Part shown: piece by piece, positions 47,491 through 61,700 of the stretch
How positions within the stretch are numbered: position 1 is the first letter of the stretch
Layout: the number at the start of each line of letters is the position of its first letter
Assembly (NCBI GenBank): GCA_012064415.1
Contig: SSNU01000314.1
Location: forward strand, 1-64,000
DNA: 64,000 bases
Direction of reading: 5' to 3'
Source: Gyrodactylus bullatarudis
Taxonomy: Eukaryota > Platyhelminthes > Monogenea > Gyrodactylidea > Gyrodactylidae
Translations under genes and position numbers: made by a program
Notes under the pieces: generated by a model
The model's input: the letters and a program-made list of their open reading frames with translations, nothing else
Database searches by the model: none
What the model was told of the DNA's origin: nothing

Positions 47491-49182
47491 GATAACATTT
47501 AGCAAATTTGAATTTTTTGTCCAATTTTAGTTCTATAAAGCCCCTCCAAAAATTTTAATATCAATAAACATCATTTTGCTAACTAGTCATAATAATGCCA
47601 TTGATATTTGAGCTTTTATAGAGAGAAGTAAAACTCCTAAATTCATGATTCTTTTCGATCAAAATTATTAAACAGATCAGTGTTCAGAGATGATAAGATT
47701 CATGTCCATAGTAGCTGGTTATAGCTAATTCAAAAAAAGGTATATATTTTTTTAAAATCAAATCGAATAAGAAGGTCCAAGAGAGTCACTTGTAAATATC
47801 AACACCATTTCAAAACTTATATTTTCAATACCTGAGTTGTTTTGTAATTGGATAGAATTAAATTTATAAGATATTCCTTTTGGTCTAAACTGAGTTTTCG
47901 TAAGAGCTGATTCCCACTCATTGGCGATTTTTAATTTTTTTTTTTAACTACTCACCAGTAGATAGAAAGTAGATGTGAAAGATTATATTCATCATATTCG
48001 AGATTATGATGAATTTTTTAAAATTCTTTATGAAAACCATAGAATACAATTTAATTTCAATTAGATCTATTTAATTTTTACTTCTAACAGATATTCAAGA
48101 GTGAAATATGAATCATTGTACTGAGTACTCTCTTGGCTCATTTCTTGCCATAGTTTATCATCCGGAAAATAGTTTTAGTATACGAATTTGGCCAATCTTT
48201 CAATAGTTTTTGAATATAATTTTGAAAAAAGAAATACCTAACTGAACCGAAAAGCAATTCTTCACTGATCAATGATCATAATAATTCAATGTTGACAAAA
48301 ACAAACTTTATTTCAAAGGGTATACAGAAGAGGGCCGATAAAAAAGTCAAAAAATTGATTGATATTCATAAATTTTAATTTTGTGTTGTTTATCGAGAGT
48401 TAATCTTCTGGCGAATTCCAACTCTTGAATCATGATTAAGGATTTTTTCAAATTATTATTACCGCAAACTGAATTTATTTCAGTGACTAATGCAGTAATA
48501 ATAACTGAATCGATTCTCCTTGGGTATTACACTGATTTCATTCATGTTTTATGTTTTCATTAGTTTAATTACACGGTCAGGTTATCTTCTTAGCTAGAAA
48601 GCATTCTGTACTACATTCCGATATAAAATTATGCTTATGCTTTACTTTACAAAATCGATGTTTTCGTCTAGTAAAATACGCTAATTTTTCATACATTTTT
48701 TATCCCTATTTTTATGACTCAGTCTTGAATGTTTTGCTTCTTAACTACAATAGCTTTTGGGGAATGTCATTATTTAGCCCTATTCAAGAATTTAATTGAA
48801 TATTTATACATTAATTTTATCATAGGTTCAGAACAGAGTTCAAGTATGTTTAAAAGATATTTTTATACTATTTCCTGAAAAAACTAATCTAATTCGATGA
48901 TGTTAGAGATCTTACAAGTACTCTGCAATAAACCAATTCCGTTGACGTTAGTATGTTTTAGAAGCAAAAAGTAATTTGTTTTTGCAATTGTTTTTATTTC
49001 TCTTCTAAGTCTTAGTGTTATTAGGAGTTTCAAGTTCATGTTGACGGTATTCAATTTTTGCTTGCTCTTTGGCCATTGGCAGTCCGAATTCGATAACTGG
49101 CCTTGCACATATTTTAAAGAGTAGAAGTTTCATAAATTTTGAGTCATCCTATTATTTCTAAATTTACCCTTTCTAATGACAG

Positions 49183-49739
49183 ATCCGAATCAGAAGATTA
49201 TAAAATTGGAATTATCAGTCAGTGGGAAAAACCCGAGCAGTCATTATTCATTGGCTAAATCATTGAACTTCAAGGTTTCCTTCGCAAGTATGAATAAGAC
49301 CTGGCTACTGAGTTCATCAATACCAGAGGAGGAAAATTCCAAGGAAGAAAGCTATTACGAATCGAGAAAGGAACAATGTCACATTTATAATGGGGCCATT
49401 AACAACCTAGTCATAACAGATTGCTTTCGATCTGAGGGAAATATCAAAGGCTTTATCAAGTTGATGCATTGCAACAGTAAGGATAATACATCAGGCTTCT
49501 TTCGGTTATTTGTAAGTTTCGAAGTTCATTCTCTCTCTTTATAAAAATTTCGATTCATACCGAAATGTAGGATATAAAATTCCAATTTAACGAAATGGAT
49601 GTCAAGATAACAAATCAGAGAACAAAAAAGTTATCCTGGCTTATCGATCAAAAGGGATTGACGCATGCTAATAACCCGACGATGATTGGGGAATACAAGA
49701 TAGAATTACGAATTCTAGCAAAAGAAGTGAAGGATCTAA
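49183..49739 (+). CDS. ADAMTS prodomain exons
   Basis: Exon 49183-49511 follows the acceptor ttaccctttctaatgacag and ends at the donor gtaagtttcg. It contains [36 protein letters not shown] and [10 protein letters not shown]. The Cys-Tyr/His-x-G ... C pattern is typical of reprolysin propeptides. Exon 49571-49739 adds [23 protein letters not shown] is a potential glycosylation site. An ATG at 49176 precedes the first acceptor, but the absence of a signal peptide argues that this is an internal exon. The two exons are 59 bases apart. Confidence 0.85.
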
Positions 49740-52700
49740 GTGAGTTCAATTAAAGAACCATGGTGAAAGCTATTATCTTTATCATTTGATAAACTTTCTA
49801 AATATAAGATGTAAAATATTCACCCATTAAGTTGCTAAAATAAAACGGCAAAAAGAGTATTATTAACCCTTTTGATACCATAGCTAAACGAAGTAAGCTG
49901 CAGGCTTAATTCTCTCTCAGAATTAATTATATTGAAATTCCCATCTACTGGTGAGTAATTTAAAGTGAAACTTTGCCAATGAAGGAATTTATTTGAAAGT
50001 TAATTGTTAGATTCTAAACCCATGTGGAAGGTTAGAGAACAACAAGCGTAAATTTGAGTGATAAACGTTGTATTTCGCCGGGTCTCTTCAGACTCTACCC
50101 CGGTTAATGCTCTATTTGGGACCTTCCATTGGTTCATTTTGGCTTCGCAACTTCTTCCAGAAGGGTGGAGAGCTTGCTGTGAAATTCATCTCTTGATCTG
50201 CTAATTACTTTTGCCTTTTGAGAAAGTTGTCAATTTGTAACTGCCCACTGTACCTTTTTCGTTTTCTTTTGGTTGTTGAGCAGTTTTTCTTTTCTCTTTT
50301 ATCACTAATTACAGGTTGACTGGTAATTTGATTATCAACTATTGTTGACTTCTCACTGGTTTCACATTTTTACGCTTGTTGTTCTCTAACCTACCACATG
50401 AGTTTAGAATCTAACAATAATATTCTTGATGAGGTTCGACAATATTATCGTACAAATGAAAGTTAATTGTTTCAAAGACTCAATTAATGTCAAAAAGGAT
50501 ATCTTTTAAATTTCATTCAATCTTACTACAAAATAACCTAGATATTGAAGATTTAAAGTAAAAATGAGGTTGAAAATTGTCCCATTTTCATGAGACTATT
50601 GATGGAACTGCTCATTGATTTCATGCATTAAAAATATACCTTGTTTTGGATTAACTATTTAGCTTCTACGGAAATTAATCTTATTATCTCTGAAAATTGA
50701 TAACTTTAATAATTTCGATCAAAAAGAATCATGAATAAAGGAATTCTACTTCCTTCGGTAAAAGTTCAAATATCTATGGCATTCTTATGCCTGGCTAGTT
50801 TGTGATATACTATCAAATAATAATCGTGAAAAAATGTTTCAAAATCATTGAAAAAAGTCAGTTTGAACATAGAGGTCATATATGACCTCTGGTATCGAAA
50901 GGGTTAACATATGAAGTAACCTTGATCACTAAAATAAATAAAAAATTTATATACTTTTGAGCAATAACATTCTCAAGTTACATCAATAAACCCAATGAGT
51001 ATCACCGACCTTTATCAAACTCGTTATAAATATCGTTAATTTTAAGAGATTGAATTAAAAGGATAATGATCATCGGTTTTTTTCAAATAATACTCTAGTT
51101 TACTTGAATACAAAAAGAGATTTATTTTCCCACCTTTCTTCCTCCTTTAAATTACAACAGCTCCTCCTAAGAAAAGTCCATAGAAAATGGTGGAATAAGT
51201 TGTGTGTGAACCAAAGGGTAGAGAGTTAATTTTGGGAAACTCCATCAGAAATTGAAATCAATGTACCTACTGTATGATCTCAATGATATTTCCCATCTCA
51301 TACTAATATTCAGTTTTAATGATTCCATAAAAACATACAAAACTCCTTGTACTAATATTTCTATTAACTACTTCAACTTTTATTTTTAATACTAAGCATT
51401 TTCTTGGTTTGATAATCTCACCGTATATAGTTTTGGCTGATGATGGTGGCTGTTCATCGATGGTTTATCTTACAAATATAATTTCAATCAGTTTACTGAG
51501 ATTCCAAATGATGAAAATCAAAATATAGAAATCACAATGTTTCTATACAGATTAAAATGACCAAAACTGTCAACAATCAACACTACTGAACCACTATTCA
51601 AAATTCGAAAAATTTTCATTTTTCCAATCAGTTTTTTCTGGTTTTCAGGAAATTTATTCTAACCATGAGGTTCTGCTGGTGAAATCACAACTTGAATGAA
51701 GATTATTTTATATCAAATAGCTACAAACTTTATCTTTCTTTGAATTATTAAAGATTAATGGGCATTTTTTGACATGTAAACCTCTTAGCTCATTTAGATT
51801 CTAGATGAAGATAAGAAGTACAAAATGTATATTTATAATTTCTTTTTAAAGAAAGTCTATGCAGACGATTACGAGAAGGTCAAGCGGAACATCGTGCCAA
51901 ACGTGAACGACAATCAGCCCACAAGATGTCCAAGGATTTATTACTCGACGCTTCCCTTGAGGGGTTTGAGGAAAACGAGTTTCCAACAAACTTCTCCTCC
52001 TATCCCATTTACAAGTGGGAGAAGCAAGATGCTAGAGAGTTAACAATACTCTCAAAAAATAGTCAAGAGATGCCGACGTTAGCTTTCCAAGAGATGCACG
52101 ACAACATCATTGAATTGTTGATAGTTGCCACCAAGGAAATGAAGAAACAGTACGGTGAACATATTCATGACTATTTGAAATCTTTGATAAATTCAGTGAG
52201 TAAATCATTCGAAATAACCCCCCCCCAACAATTGAACTATTTTACTGAGAAGACAGACTCTACACTTCAGAATCTACCCCGGTTAAGATATGCCTTTCTA
52301 TTGGTCAATATCGGTTGATTGGCTGACCTGGAGAAAATATATCTAAAATTGGTTCGGGTTATTGGTATTACATTAATTTTCAATTAGTAAAACCTTCAAA
52401 CGGAGCACGTAACTGAGGAATTCTAATTATATCTTATTTTAGCAATTTTTTATCATTTTAATTTAACTCGGATATTTGATTTTTTTTAAAATAAAGATTA
52501 AAGTTTACCTATTAATCTTAAACACACTTCTGCAAAAAAGAAAAGCTCTACCCTTAAATCACATTTCCTTGTCTAATTTCGACAAGTATTATGATCTATT
52601 TCTTACAGTGAAATCAAAAATACTCAAAATTTAAAATTCGAAAAATTTTTAAATTTTTTTCTTCATTTGGCAAGAGTGGGCATCATTATACTTAAATTTT

Positions 52701-55700
52701 TGATGAATAAAAAGAGATTTTTGTAGAAATCATAACCAACTCAATATCAATTAGCTCGATACGAATGAAACAATCAAAAGTAAACACCTGACGGGGAAAT
52801 ACTATTTAAATTGATATTTTCCTACTGATACCTAGAAGAAATAATTGCAATTTAAAATAAAATCTTTTTATGACCATCACATTGTTCCCTTTCAGGTTTC
52901 TCATATCCTGCGAAGACCATCGCTCAAGGCACGAATTCGCTTAAGCATTATAGACATTCTAATTCTGGAAAACAATCAAATTGTAAGAAGATTCTTTTTG
53001 ATGCCTAGAATGTAACTAAAAAATGTAATACAATTTTTTCTTATTCAGGAAAACCTGGTGTTAGATGACTGGTCAAAGTTTTCTCAGGAGGATATTCTGA
53101 GTAGATTTTGTCAATGGGTCAGTAAACTACGACGTCCTGGTTATTCCTGGGACTCTGCTGTCCTTCTGAATATTGGGTAATTTTGGATTTCATCTCTAAA
53201 ATATTCTTATACAATCAGAATTAATCTTAATCTGTATTACGTGATCTTTACTTTTAAATAATTTACTCATTTCCTATATTTAAAGGCGGTTTAATTCATC
53301 TGCCCTGGGCGTTGCTCACAGAGGATCAATGTGTAATCCTGTGAGCAATTGTATAGTATCACTTGATAAGGGTTTCGGCACCGCACATATTATCGCCCAT
53401 GAAATTGGCCATCAGTGAGTTTCCAATATCAGTAAAATCTAGTTTTTATCCGAGAATAATCAACCATCAATAGCATAAAAGTATCTTTATTATTTGAAAG
53501 GTTGAGTTCAAGCCATGACTTTGAGCCAGGCAGTGATTGTGGTAAAACAACTGAAGAAATATCTGAGAAGCATCATGATCTTCATCAAAGACATCACAAT
53601 GCCTACGAATGGAACTCAAATATTCCTGGTCGCATTGATGAGTCGATGGCAAATTACGTTATCAAGGATACAATAATGTCAGGGGAAATATTTTATGAGC
53701 TCTATCCGCCAAGATGGTCAAAATGCAGTCGGGAATCGATACTGGAATTTCTAAAGTAACTTTTCGAATTCTTTAACAAAACTTTTTTTCTATCATTTTA
53801 AATTCTTTTCAATCTGTCAGCCAAAATGATACTTTTCTAACCTGTTTAGGTTGTGTTTGGATCTCAGCACATAAAAAGATTTGACTGTGTTTTTTCTGGA
53901 ATCATTTACAAACTATTCAAACCAGGTGGTTTCTGTTTTTTTTCTTGGGAAGTCTACATTTTTTTGTTAGACAAATCACTTATATTTCAATAATATATTA
54001 ATTACAAATAAATATAATCTTTCTAGAGGTTCTCATTTAAAAATGTAAAAGAAATAAATATATAAAAATAATGTACATATCATGGTAGACGAAATATTTT
54101 TGAAACAATCAAGGTTTTGGTTACAAATACACGATGAAATAGTTCTTGGATAGGAATGACATATATCATTCTGATGAAACTTTAAATGAAATGATTTAAA
54201 TCGAAATGATTTGCAAAACATTTGACATTCATGTTTGAATATTATCATTTTGCTGGATATAAAATGTATGGGAAATAAATATTTCTAAAGTACGCTTTCA
54301 TGATAATTGGGTTTTTGTGGATTTATGTCCAAACTCTAGTTGCCCAAAAAAAAGGGTAATTCAACTTCTCTTCATGCATCTAAAAGAGAATTTTCAATCA
54401 ATTAAGAGGATTAGAGTCTTACTTTTAGTTCCAAGAGGCCTTCTGAAAGGTTAAACAAAACCATTTTTTATCGTTGATGAAATATTCAATCTTGATATTA
54501 GATAGGAAGATTTCCCCGTTTTATTTATTTTTATAATCATCTTTTTTCTCAGATAAAAAAGCATTTTAAAAGCATTAATAGTTATGAAGTTATAATAATA
54601 ATTCATAAATATAAATGTTGTTTATTGACATTACTATCGGGATAGCTAACTGGATGTGTCTTTCATTTAGGTCAGAGTCATCTGTGTGTCTTCGTACAAA
54701 GAATGCATTAAGGGATCTATACTCTGCTGATGAATTAAAGTTGTTCTCATCGTCGTATGATCCAGGAAAGGTATTCTCACTCGATCGTCAATGCCAAATT
54801 AGCATGAACGATCAAGATCAAATCTTTTGCACACAAGATGTAAGTTGAAATCCTTTTGACTTAAACGTTGGATTTGGGTGTAAGAATTGAATAGAGAACC
54901 TGAAGCAAATACTTCTATTGATGCCAATAATGCGGTATTCAATCAAAATCCATTTTTCTTACAATTCTAGAAAAAAATTTTCTGATTTATTTCAATTTGA
55001 AAATTTGAAAACTCTACTCTAATTATGACATTAGATTGAATAAAAAATCGATAAACAACTCTGATTGAGAATTCTTTTTTCAATATTTTCTTCAAAGAGA
55101 CCATCATAAACGGTTGATTTTTTCCAGCAAATTGTTCATGGTAGAAAACCTGACTTGTTTGTCAGTTTTAAACGACTTCCTGGAAAAATCAGTGTTCCAT
55201 ATTATTTTGATAACTTTGATGATAATTTTATATTGATACTTCTCTAGAATATCGAATGTAGACATTTGCAATGTTCACGCAACGGTCATACAAAATGTAC
55301 GGCGCCAGCAGCAGTATGGGCTGAAGGATCACCGTGTAATAATGGAAATGGGGTGGGTTTATTATTTTCAAGAATATAGTTTGCTGTAATCCCTTACGAT
55401 TCCGGGATTTACTATTAAAGCATACATCTAAAATTTTTCCCCTTTATAAAGTGGGTTGATTTGAAGTTGGAAAAAAAACAGAAATCTCGATTTTTTCATC
55501 AAGAATTCGAATTTGATAAAGATTTTCTGGAATCCTACTCATGTTGTCCATTTTTACCATTTGGAAAAAAAATTCAGAAAATAAATATTTATATGAAAAT
55601 ATATAGTCATTTTTCAAATTCCCATTCGAACTGAAATTTTTTATTGATTTGAAAGTGGGAGGCTGATCAAAAGAGTTATTTCTGGATCTGGATTAGATAA

Positions 55701-58700
55701 TAAAGCTGAATAGCACCGTCAAATTATCAAAAGTTTCCCCATTTTTGAGAGATTTCGAATTATCGAAATTTCATTGATTTTCAAGTAGTGAAAATGATCA
55801 ACGTTCCCAAACGATAATGTGATTATGCATAAGATCAGATTCAGTTGAATTGATTTTCTTGTCTAATCTTGATCCTGAAAAAACTCTTTCGATCAGCCTC
55901 CCACTTTCAAATCAATAAAAATTTTCAGCTCAAAGTGCGAAAAAATGGGATTCTGGCACCAAATCTGAAAAATGACCATATTTTACAAAAAAATAATTTT
56001 TTCACAATTTTTTTTTCAATTGATAAAAGTGGGCAACATGAGTAGGATCTCAAAAAATCTTTAACAAATTTGAATTCTTGATGAAAAAATCGAGATTTCT
56101 GTAAAAATCATAGATTCCCAACTTCATATCAATTAGCTTTAATATTTAGGGTTAAAAATTTATAAAATCATTTCTAGATTAAAAATCCTCCTCTGGCTTA
56201 TCATCAGACTTGAAGTTGTATATATTTTATTTTAAGGGATTTCTTTTTTGATAGACACTGAATACTAAAGAATCTTTCTAACATAATAATATCTGTCTTA
56301 ATGTTAGAAGAAGGAACAGAGAGAGAGAGTTTCTGGGGAAGATAAAAGACGCTTTTGTCTATTCTTTTAATGGATGAGTTTGAACATTTTCAATCAATTG
56401 TTAAATGTTGCTGCCATCGTGATTATTTATTTTAAAGTCATCATTTTAAAAAGACTTTAAATGTTAAATAGTGCAGTCGGAATAAGAGGAAATAAATTGC
56501 TAAAAGTAATTCATGCCAATATGATTGTGGGTTGAAAGAATCAAATACTTGTAAATAAAGTAATACTCGAAATAATCATGATCATTGACCCGCATACAGT
56601 CGTTGTCATAACTGAATAAGATCTTATAGTTGCAAAAATAAAAATTGTAAAAATCAATATCAAGAATTTCTCTTGTAAAAACTCTGTTCCACCAGTTTTC
56701 ATATTGGCTGGTCAAAAATTGCAATACAAGTGAAATATCAGTGTTATTCAAATATATTCAGGGTTTGCAATTAAAGAGATATAAAAATGCCATTCGTGAT
56801 AAACTTTATAATAAAAATTGACGGGATTATGGCACATAAATTGATTGGAAATATCAAAATTATATGGGCTTATCGCTCACATGAAAAAGTTAACATATTG
56901 TTCCATCTGATTAAAATTTTTTGACATACTCTAGTTATAAATGAATTATATGCCTTTCTAATAGTATTGCTTCCTTGGGACCTGCATTGGCGATCCTATG
57001 AAGCCAACGCCAATAAACGGCGGATGGGGTGAATGGCAACCGTGGTCGACATGCTCAAGAAGTTGTGATGGGGGAATTCAATTCTCCGAGCGTTATTGTA
57101 ACAATCCAGTGTATGTTGAAAATCATCTCGATTTTGTCTTAAAGATAACTCTGACCTATTTCATTTCATCAGACCGAAGAACTCGGGAGAATATTGCATT
57201 GGAAATTATATACGAACACGTTCATGTAACATTGAGGTTTGTTTAAGCATTTCCTGTTGCCTTTCGAGAAACATTTGATACCATATATATTCCAATTTAG
57301 CCATGTCAGTCATCAACAAAGCTGTTTGATCCAAGACAAGATTTATGTGATGAATTAGGCCGTCAGTTGTCGCAAAGACTAGTGGCCTACAAACCAAAGT
57401 GTAAGCTCAAATGCATTCAATAAAAATTTCAATAATCTATTAATAAATTTGAAGACATAAGTTGCCTGATTTCCTCAAAGATATTTTTGGGTTGCTGACC
57501 TGGAGTCATGCTGGAGCTGAGAACGAGCGAAAAATTTTTTTTGGTGAATAAAGCTTTATTTTCGTCGGTTCTCTTCAGACCAAACACCGACTTTCGATAT
57601 ATATTTATACATAAAATAAGGTTGGGAACATTAAGGATTAGGCAATAGCATTTATTCATTAGGAGTTGACCAATTGGAGTTGAGTTTGTTCATACTCTCC
57701 GGGTTGTGAGGAATCCGTCTATTTTTTGATTACCGGTTGGTAATCCTTTCCTGTGTTTCCCCGTCTTTTTGTGTTGCTTAGGCGATATGGAGAGGTTTCT
57801 TTTTCGTGTAGTAGTGGGGGTCTGTACTTCTGGTTGGGAAAGATATCTTTTTCGATCATCAAGGCCTTTATTTGGTTCCCGGTTGCCAGGGAATCGTAGG
57901 CTTGTTTGAATGTTTGTATTTGGGCTTTTGCAACTAGAGGAAGTATTATCAACTAATGTTGAGATTTGGGTTGTAGCCAACGTAGTTGCTAGGCCATCAT
58001 TGTTCAATTGGCAATTCCTGAACCTTTATCCAGATCAGATATGAGTACGTCCGGATTTTTTCGAATTTCTGCCAAAGCTTGATAATGATCAGGTATGGGA
58101 AATCAATTTTCTGCTGCTTGTATTGAACTCTGGCATCGTTGGCGACCGTGTCGAATCTCTTGCGTAGCTGTTTAGAAGAGGCAGGGAGATCTTTAAGTTG
58201 ATTATAAAATAATTCAAAACCAATATCAGTCTCAAGGTTCATATTACGTCTGTTTGGAGCACAAAACTTTGGGCCAAGACTAAGGACCTCAAGGGCATCT
58301 TTGGAAAGCGGAGTGTTAGTGAGGTTGAACATATAGTTTTCAGGGTTGTCTGGAAAGGAAATATCCTCCGCGCGATTTACTATACTCATGTTGAGAAACT
58401 TTCACTCAGAGTTTGTACGGGCATCAGTGACTTGTTGGACGTAATCCAGAAATGAAGTTCTCAGTTTGTCTGGAAGCGATTGTACTGAAGCATTCATACG
58501 TTCGAGATCATTATGTTTTCCTTTTATTCCATTTTCTTTTGTCTGGGCCAAATCTAGGGATACATGGACAGCGTTGGTTATTGATTTTTTGATCTTGGCT
58601 TTTTTAACTTTCTGCCATATCATCTTCGGAAACTTTTGATTTTCAATGGACTGGTGTAGGACAGCGCACAGTACCTTATCTTTATTAATAAATTGTTTTT

Positions 58701-61700
58701 TAGTTAATGAAAAAACAGCATGTAAATTAATCTGTTTACTTGGACAAAAAACGGTTCCCCATAACATGACTTTGAAGGATGGCACTCAATGCTATGAGCA
58801 ACATAAATCAGTGTGTATTCAGGGCGAATGTTATGTAAGTGATTGTAGAAAAATTCCAGTCTTATCTTATTTGCACCTAATTCTGACTTGATAGTCAATG
58901 CTTATCATGATAGACTCTTGTAAAATTACTGATAATTTACTACTATAATTATTTTAAAAAATTAATAATTCAAAATTAGTACCATACAGTTATTGTGCAC
59001 TTTTTCAATTACAATACTGTATAATTCAGAATAGTTTTTATAGACTTTAATTTTTTTACTATTTAATATATATATACTGTATAATTCTGAGTAGAAGAAG
59101 ATATATTTCAGTACAAGTTAACATTTTACCTCGTTAGAAAGAAATCAGCCAAAATTTAATCCAGACAAGAATATATAGTATAGTTTAGAGAAAGTTGCAT
59201 TTTAAGTTTTGAAAAAAAACATAAACTGTTTTTTTACAAGCATGTGAGAAAGATTTCCTTCCCGGAATAGACCTGAAAAGATGGCACAGTCAAAATTTCT
59301 AAAGTTATCAAGTTATTATTTCCTGGAAGTAATTGTTTGTTTTTTACGATCAGACTAATGAATAGAAATAGGTTTATTACTTAAAGAACCTCATCATATT
59401 TGAGTTGTACCTATGAATAACTGTGAAACTATGGCTAAATTTTTTGAATTTTGAAGTCAAAATTTCTGTTGATCATAGATGGTCAAAGAGAACAAATGTG
59501 CTGAATCAGATTTTGAGAATCACAATTTTAAGTTTCTGATCAAATTTTTTCAACTTTAAACATCATAAACCGTGTTTTATTCGAATCCGTCAGTCTTTTT
59601 CAACACTATTCTATTTATTGATTTTACTATTTTCCCTGATAGAAAGCTGGTTGTGATGGCATATTGGGAAGTGATAAAATCTTTGATAACTGTAACATAT
59701 GTGGCGGAGATAATTCTCAATGTAGCCAAATCAGTGGAGTATACGATGGTAGCCTAGCGATGAAAGCAGATGGGACAGCACCAAGTAAGAAAGAAATTCC
59801 AATTTTAGTTTTGATTGGAAAATTCTATAAAATTAGAAAAAAACTGTATATAGATTCTTCGAATAAATTAAAATGTCAATTCCATTTTTAACACATTGTG
59901 ATCTTTTTTGGCATAATTACTAGATTTAAGGGTTTTTGACTGAGTTAGATCAAGTCATAGGAATCTCTATTATTTTTATCTCTCTTCTGCATATTGCTAA
60001 ATCAATTTTCTTCGAAAGGTCTCATAACGACAGTTAAATTTCCGGAGGGAGCCACAAACATTTTTGTCAAGAAAATATCTCCACGTCGGAAGGCTTTCTC
60101 GAAACTTTCCTACGACGATTATGCCCTCTGTAAGTTTAAAAGAAAGGAAATCTTTGAATTATTTCAAGTTTTATTAGTTTAACAGCATTTTGAATTTGTT
60201 TTTTGACCAAAAGGTAAACAAACAAAGATTCAACTCTCTCTTTTCTTCCATAGATATACATGATGGATCTAAAATAGATATACGCAGAGGAGTTACACAT
60301 GAGCCATATGTTGGTGCTAGACTTTATTATAGTGGCAGTATGGATGCTGAAGAGATTATCAAAATTACTGGAAGAATAAATCGTGAAATAACTCTGGTTG
60401 TAAGTCGACACAATTTCAGGATAACTTTTTTTTGAATAATTTTTTTGGGAATTTATCAATCAAAAAAATATAATTTGATGAATTTGATTCAAGATTCGTA
60501 AAGAAAACTCGGCAACAAAATATCCGGTTCCTTCGTTCAATTATTCCTTCTATATTGACACTAGTAAGAATAGTTTTGTTTCCCAACATTTGGTCGACAA
60601 TGAGCATCTCAAGAATAGATCGATTCGACAGAGTGATTATACATTTCGCAAGGTTATTCCAAGTAACCCAGATGACTATCATTGGGTTATGAAGTCATCG
60701 AATACCTGTGATTATTGCAATGGTAACAATATAATAAGACCAAAGTGTTATCGTAAGCAAAATGACAATGACACCGAGGAAGTTGAAGTCTCAGAATTCA
60801 ACTGTCAATCTGAGAATAAACCAAATTCAGAGTTCAACAAGTGCAGCGAAACATGTGGCTATCGATGGCGTAAGAGATTTCTCTATCCATACGATCTGAA
60901 AGATTTCCGCAAGGCTCCATGCTCCTCACGATGCGGTGAAGGCATGACTACTGTCGTCACAGATTGTGAGCAATTGAACCAGAATGGAATTTGGATCCCA
61001 GCGATAAATGGAGATCGGAGTTGTATTGACGCCAAACTCGAAGTTATCCCTATAATTGAACGACAAAGCTGTGATGGCCAATGTTTGGAGGTATTTTGGA
61101 CTTTATCTCAATGGTCTGAGGTAAGTTAGATTCTACTAATTTCACGCTTACATACTGATAGTTGATACTGTAATAAAGTAATGACTATTATAATTACAAT
61201 TATTACTCTATAGTACATTTTCATAAAATACTCACGTCATAAATTAATATTTCATAGTGTACTTATTACAAGTTGCTCAAGTTTAAGAAAAGAATATATC
61301 ATCTAGAGAACAATAATATTTTTTTTTAAAGGAAATTTGAAATCAAACAAATATATATAGGTGAAGCGGTTTAATTTATTTTCAGTTCTCTCACTATTTC
61401 TCAAATCAAGCACAGAATATTTACTTTAGCAACGATTCTTGACGCACTTTCCAAGTGTTAGTTGATGACAATAGATTTGAATCAGTCCTGATCTCTGTTT
61501 ATTTTCCAGAATTGAATTCTAAAACAATTCCAAAAACTATCAACGTTTCTATATTTGTAATTTTATTTTATAAACTTAAAACTTTCTGAATGTTCTTAAT
61601 TTTTGTTTTTTTTTTTAAATTCTAATTTCAACTTTAGTGTGACGGAAATTGTGGGAAAGGTCGACAAAGTCGCAATCTCACCTGTACCGATTCATCTTAC

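Larger units (their letters stand above)
45061..49182. other. No exon recognised between the repeats upstream of ADAMTS
   Basis: Apart from the repeats listed, no exon was recognised. The missing first exon(s) of the ADAMTS gene may lie here or further upstream. A hydrophobic 28-codon frame at 49038-49124 (MLTVFNFCLLFGH) resembles a signal peptide, but its only obvious donor gives the wrong phase for the exon at 49183. Confidence 0.4.
49867..50903. mobile_element. piggyBac-type element with TTAA duplication in ADAMTS intron (1037 bp incl. nested insert)
   Basis: The termini CCCTTTTGATACCA and TGGTATCGAAAGGG differ at one inverted position and are each bordered by TTAA (49863-49866, 50904-50907). 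Removing the nested 448-base insertion and one copy of its duplication leaves about 570 bases without a transposase frame. It fills half of the 2.1-kb intron between exons 49739 and 51852. Confidence 0.85.
57430..58715 (-). mobile_element. Penelope-like element fragment inserted in ADAMTS intron
   Basis: The minus strand has N-terminal PLE protein-like sequence (58700-57690) followed by a terminal sequence containing a hammerhead-like motif (57584-57540). Reverse transcriptase and endonuclease are absent between them, so an internal deletion has joined the two ends. The element occupies nearly all of the intron 57401-58718 and is antisense to the ADAMTS gene. Its target duplication was not found. 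Confidence 0.75.

Noticed and set aside
49038..49124. Signal-peptide-like frame just upstream of the first ADAMTS exon
   Set aside because: It hits a stop at 49122-49124, and the only nearby donor (49121) leaves a phase that does not fit the exon at 49183.
49176..49178. ATG as translation start of the ADAMTS protein
   Set aside because: It lies within a convincing 3' splice site (pyrimidine tract then ACAG) and no signal peptide follows, so the exon is probably internal.
51825..52043. Alternative frame through the exon at 51852-52195
   Set aside because: It lacks ADAMTS similarity; the frame with RAKR and [11 protein letters not shown] is continuous with the flanking exons in phase.
58646..58718. 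Extension of the ADAMTS exon 58719-58834 upstream in the same frame
   Set aside because: This stretch is retroelement sequence, and the phase carried from exon 57301-57400 fits a start at 58719.
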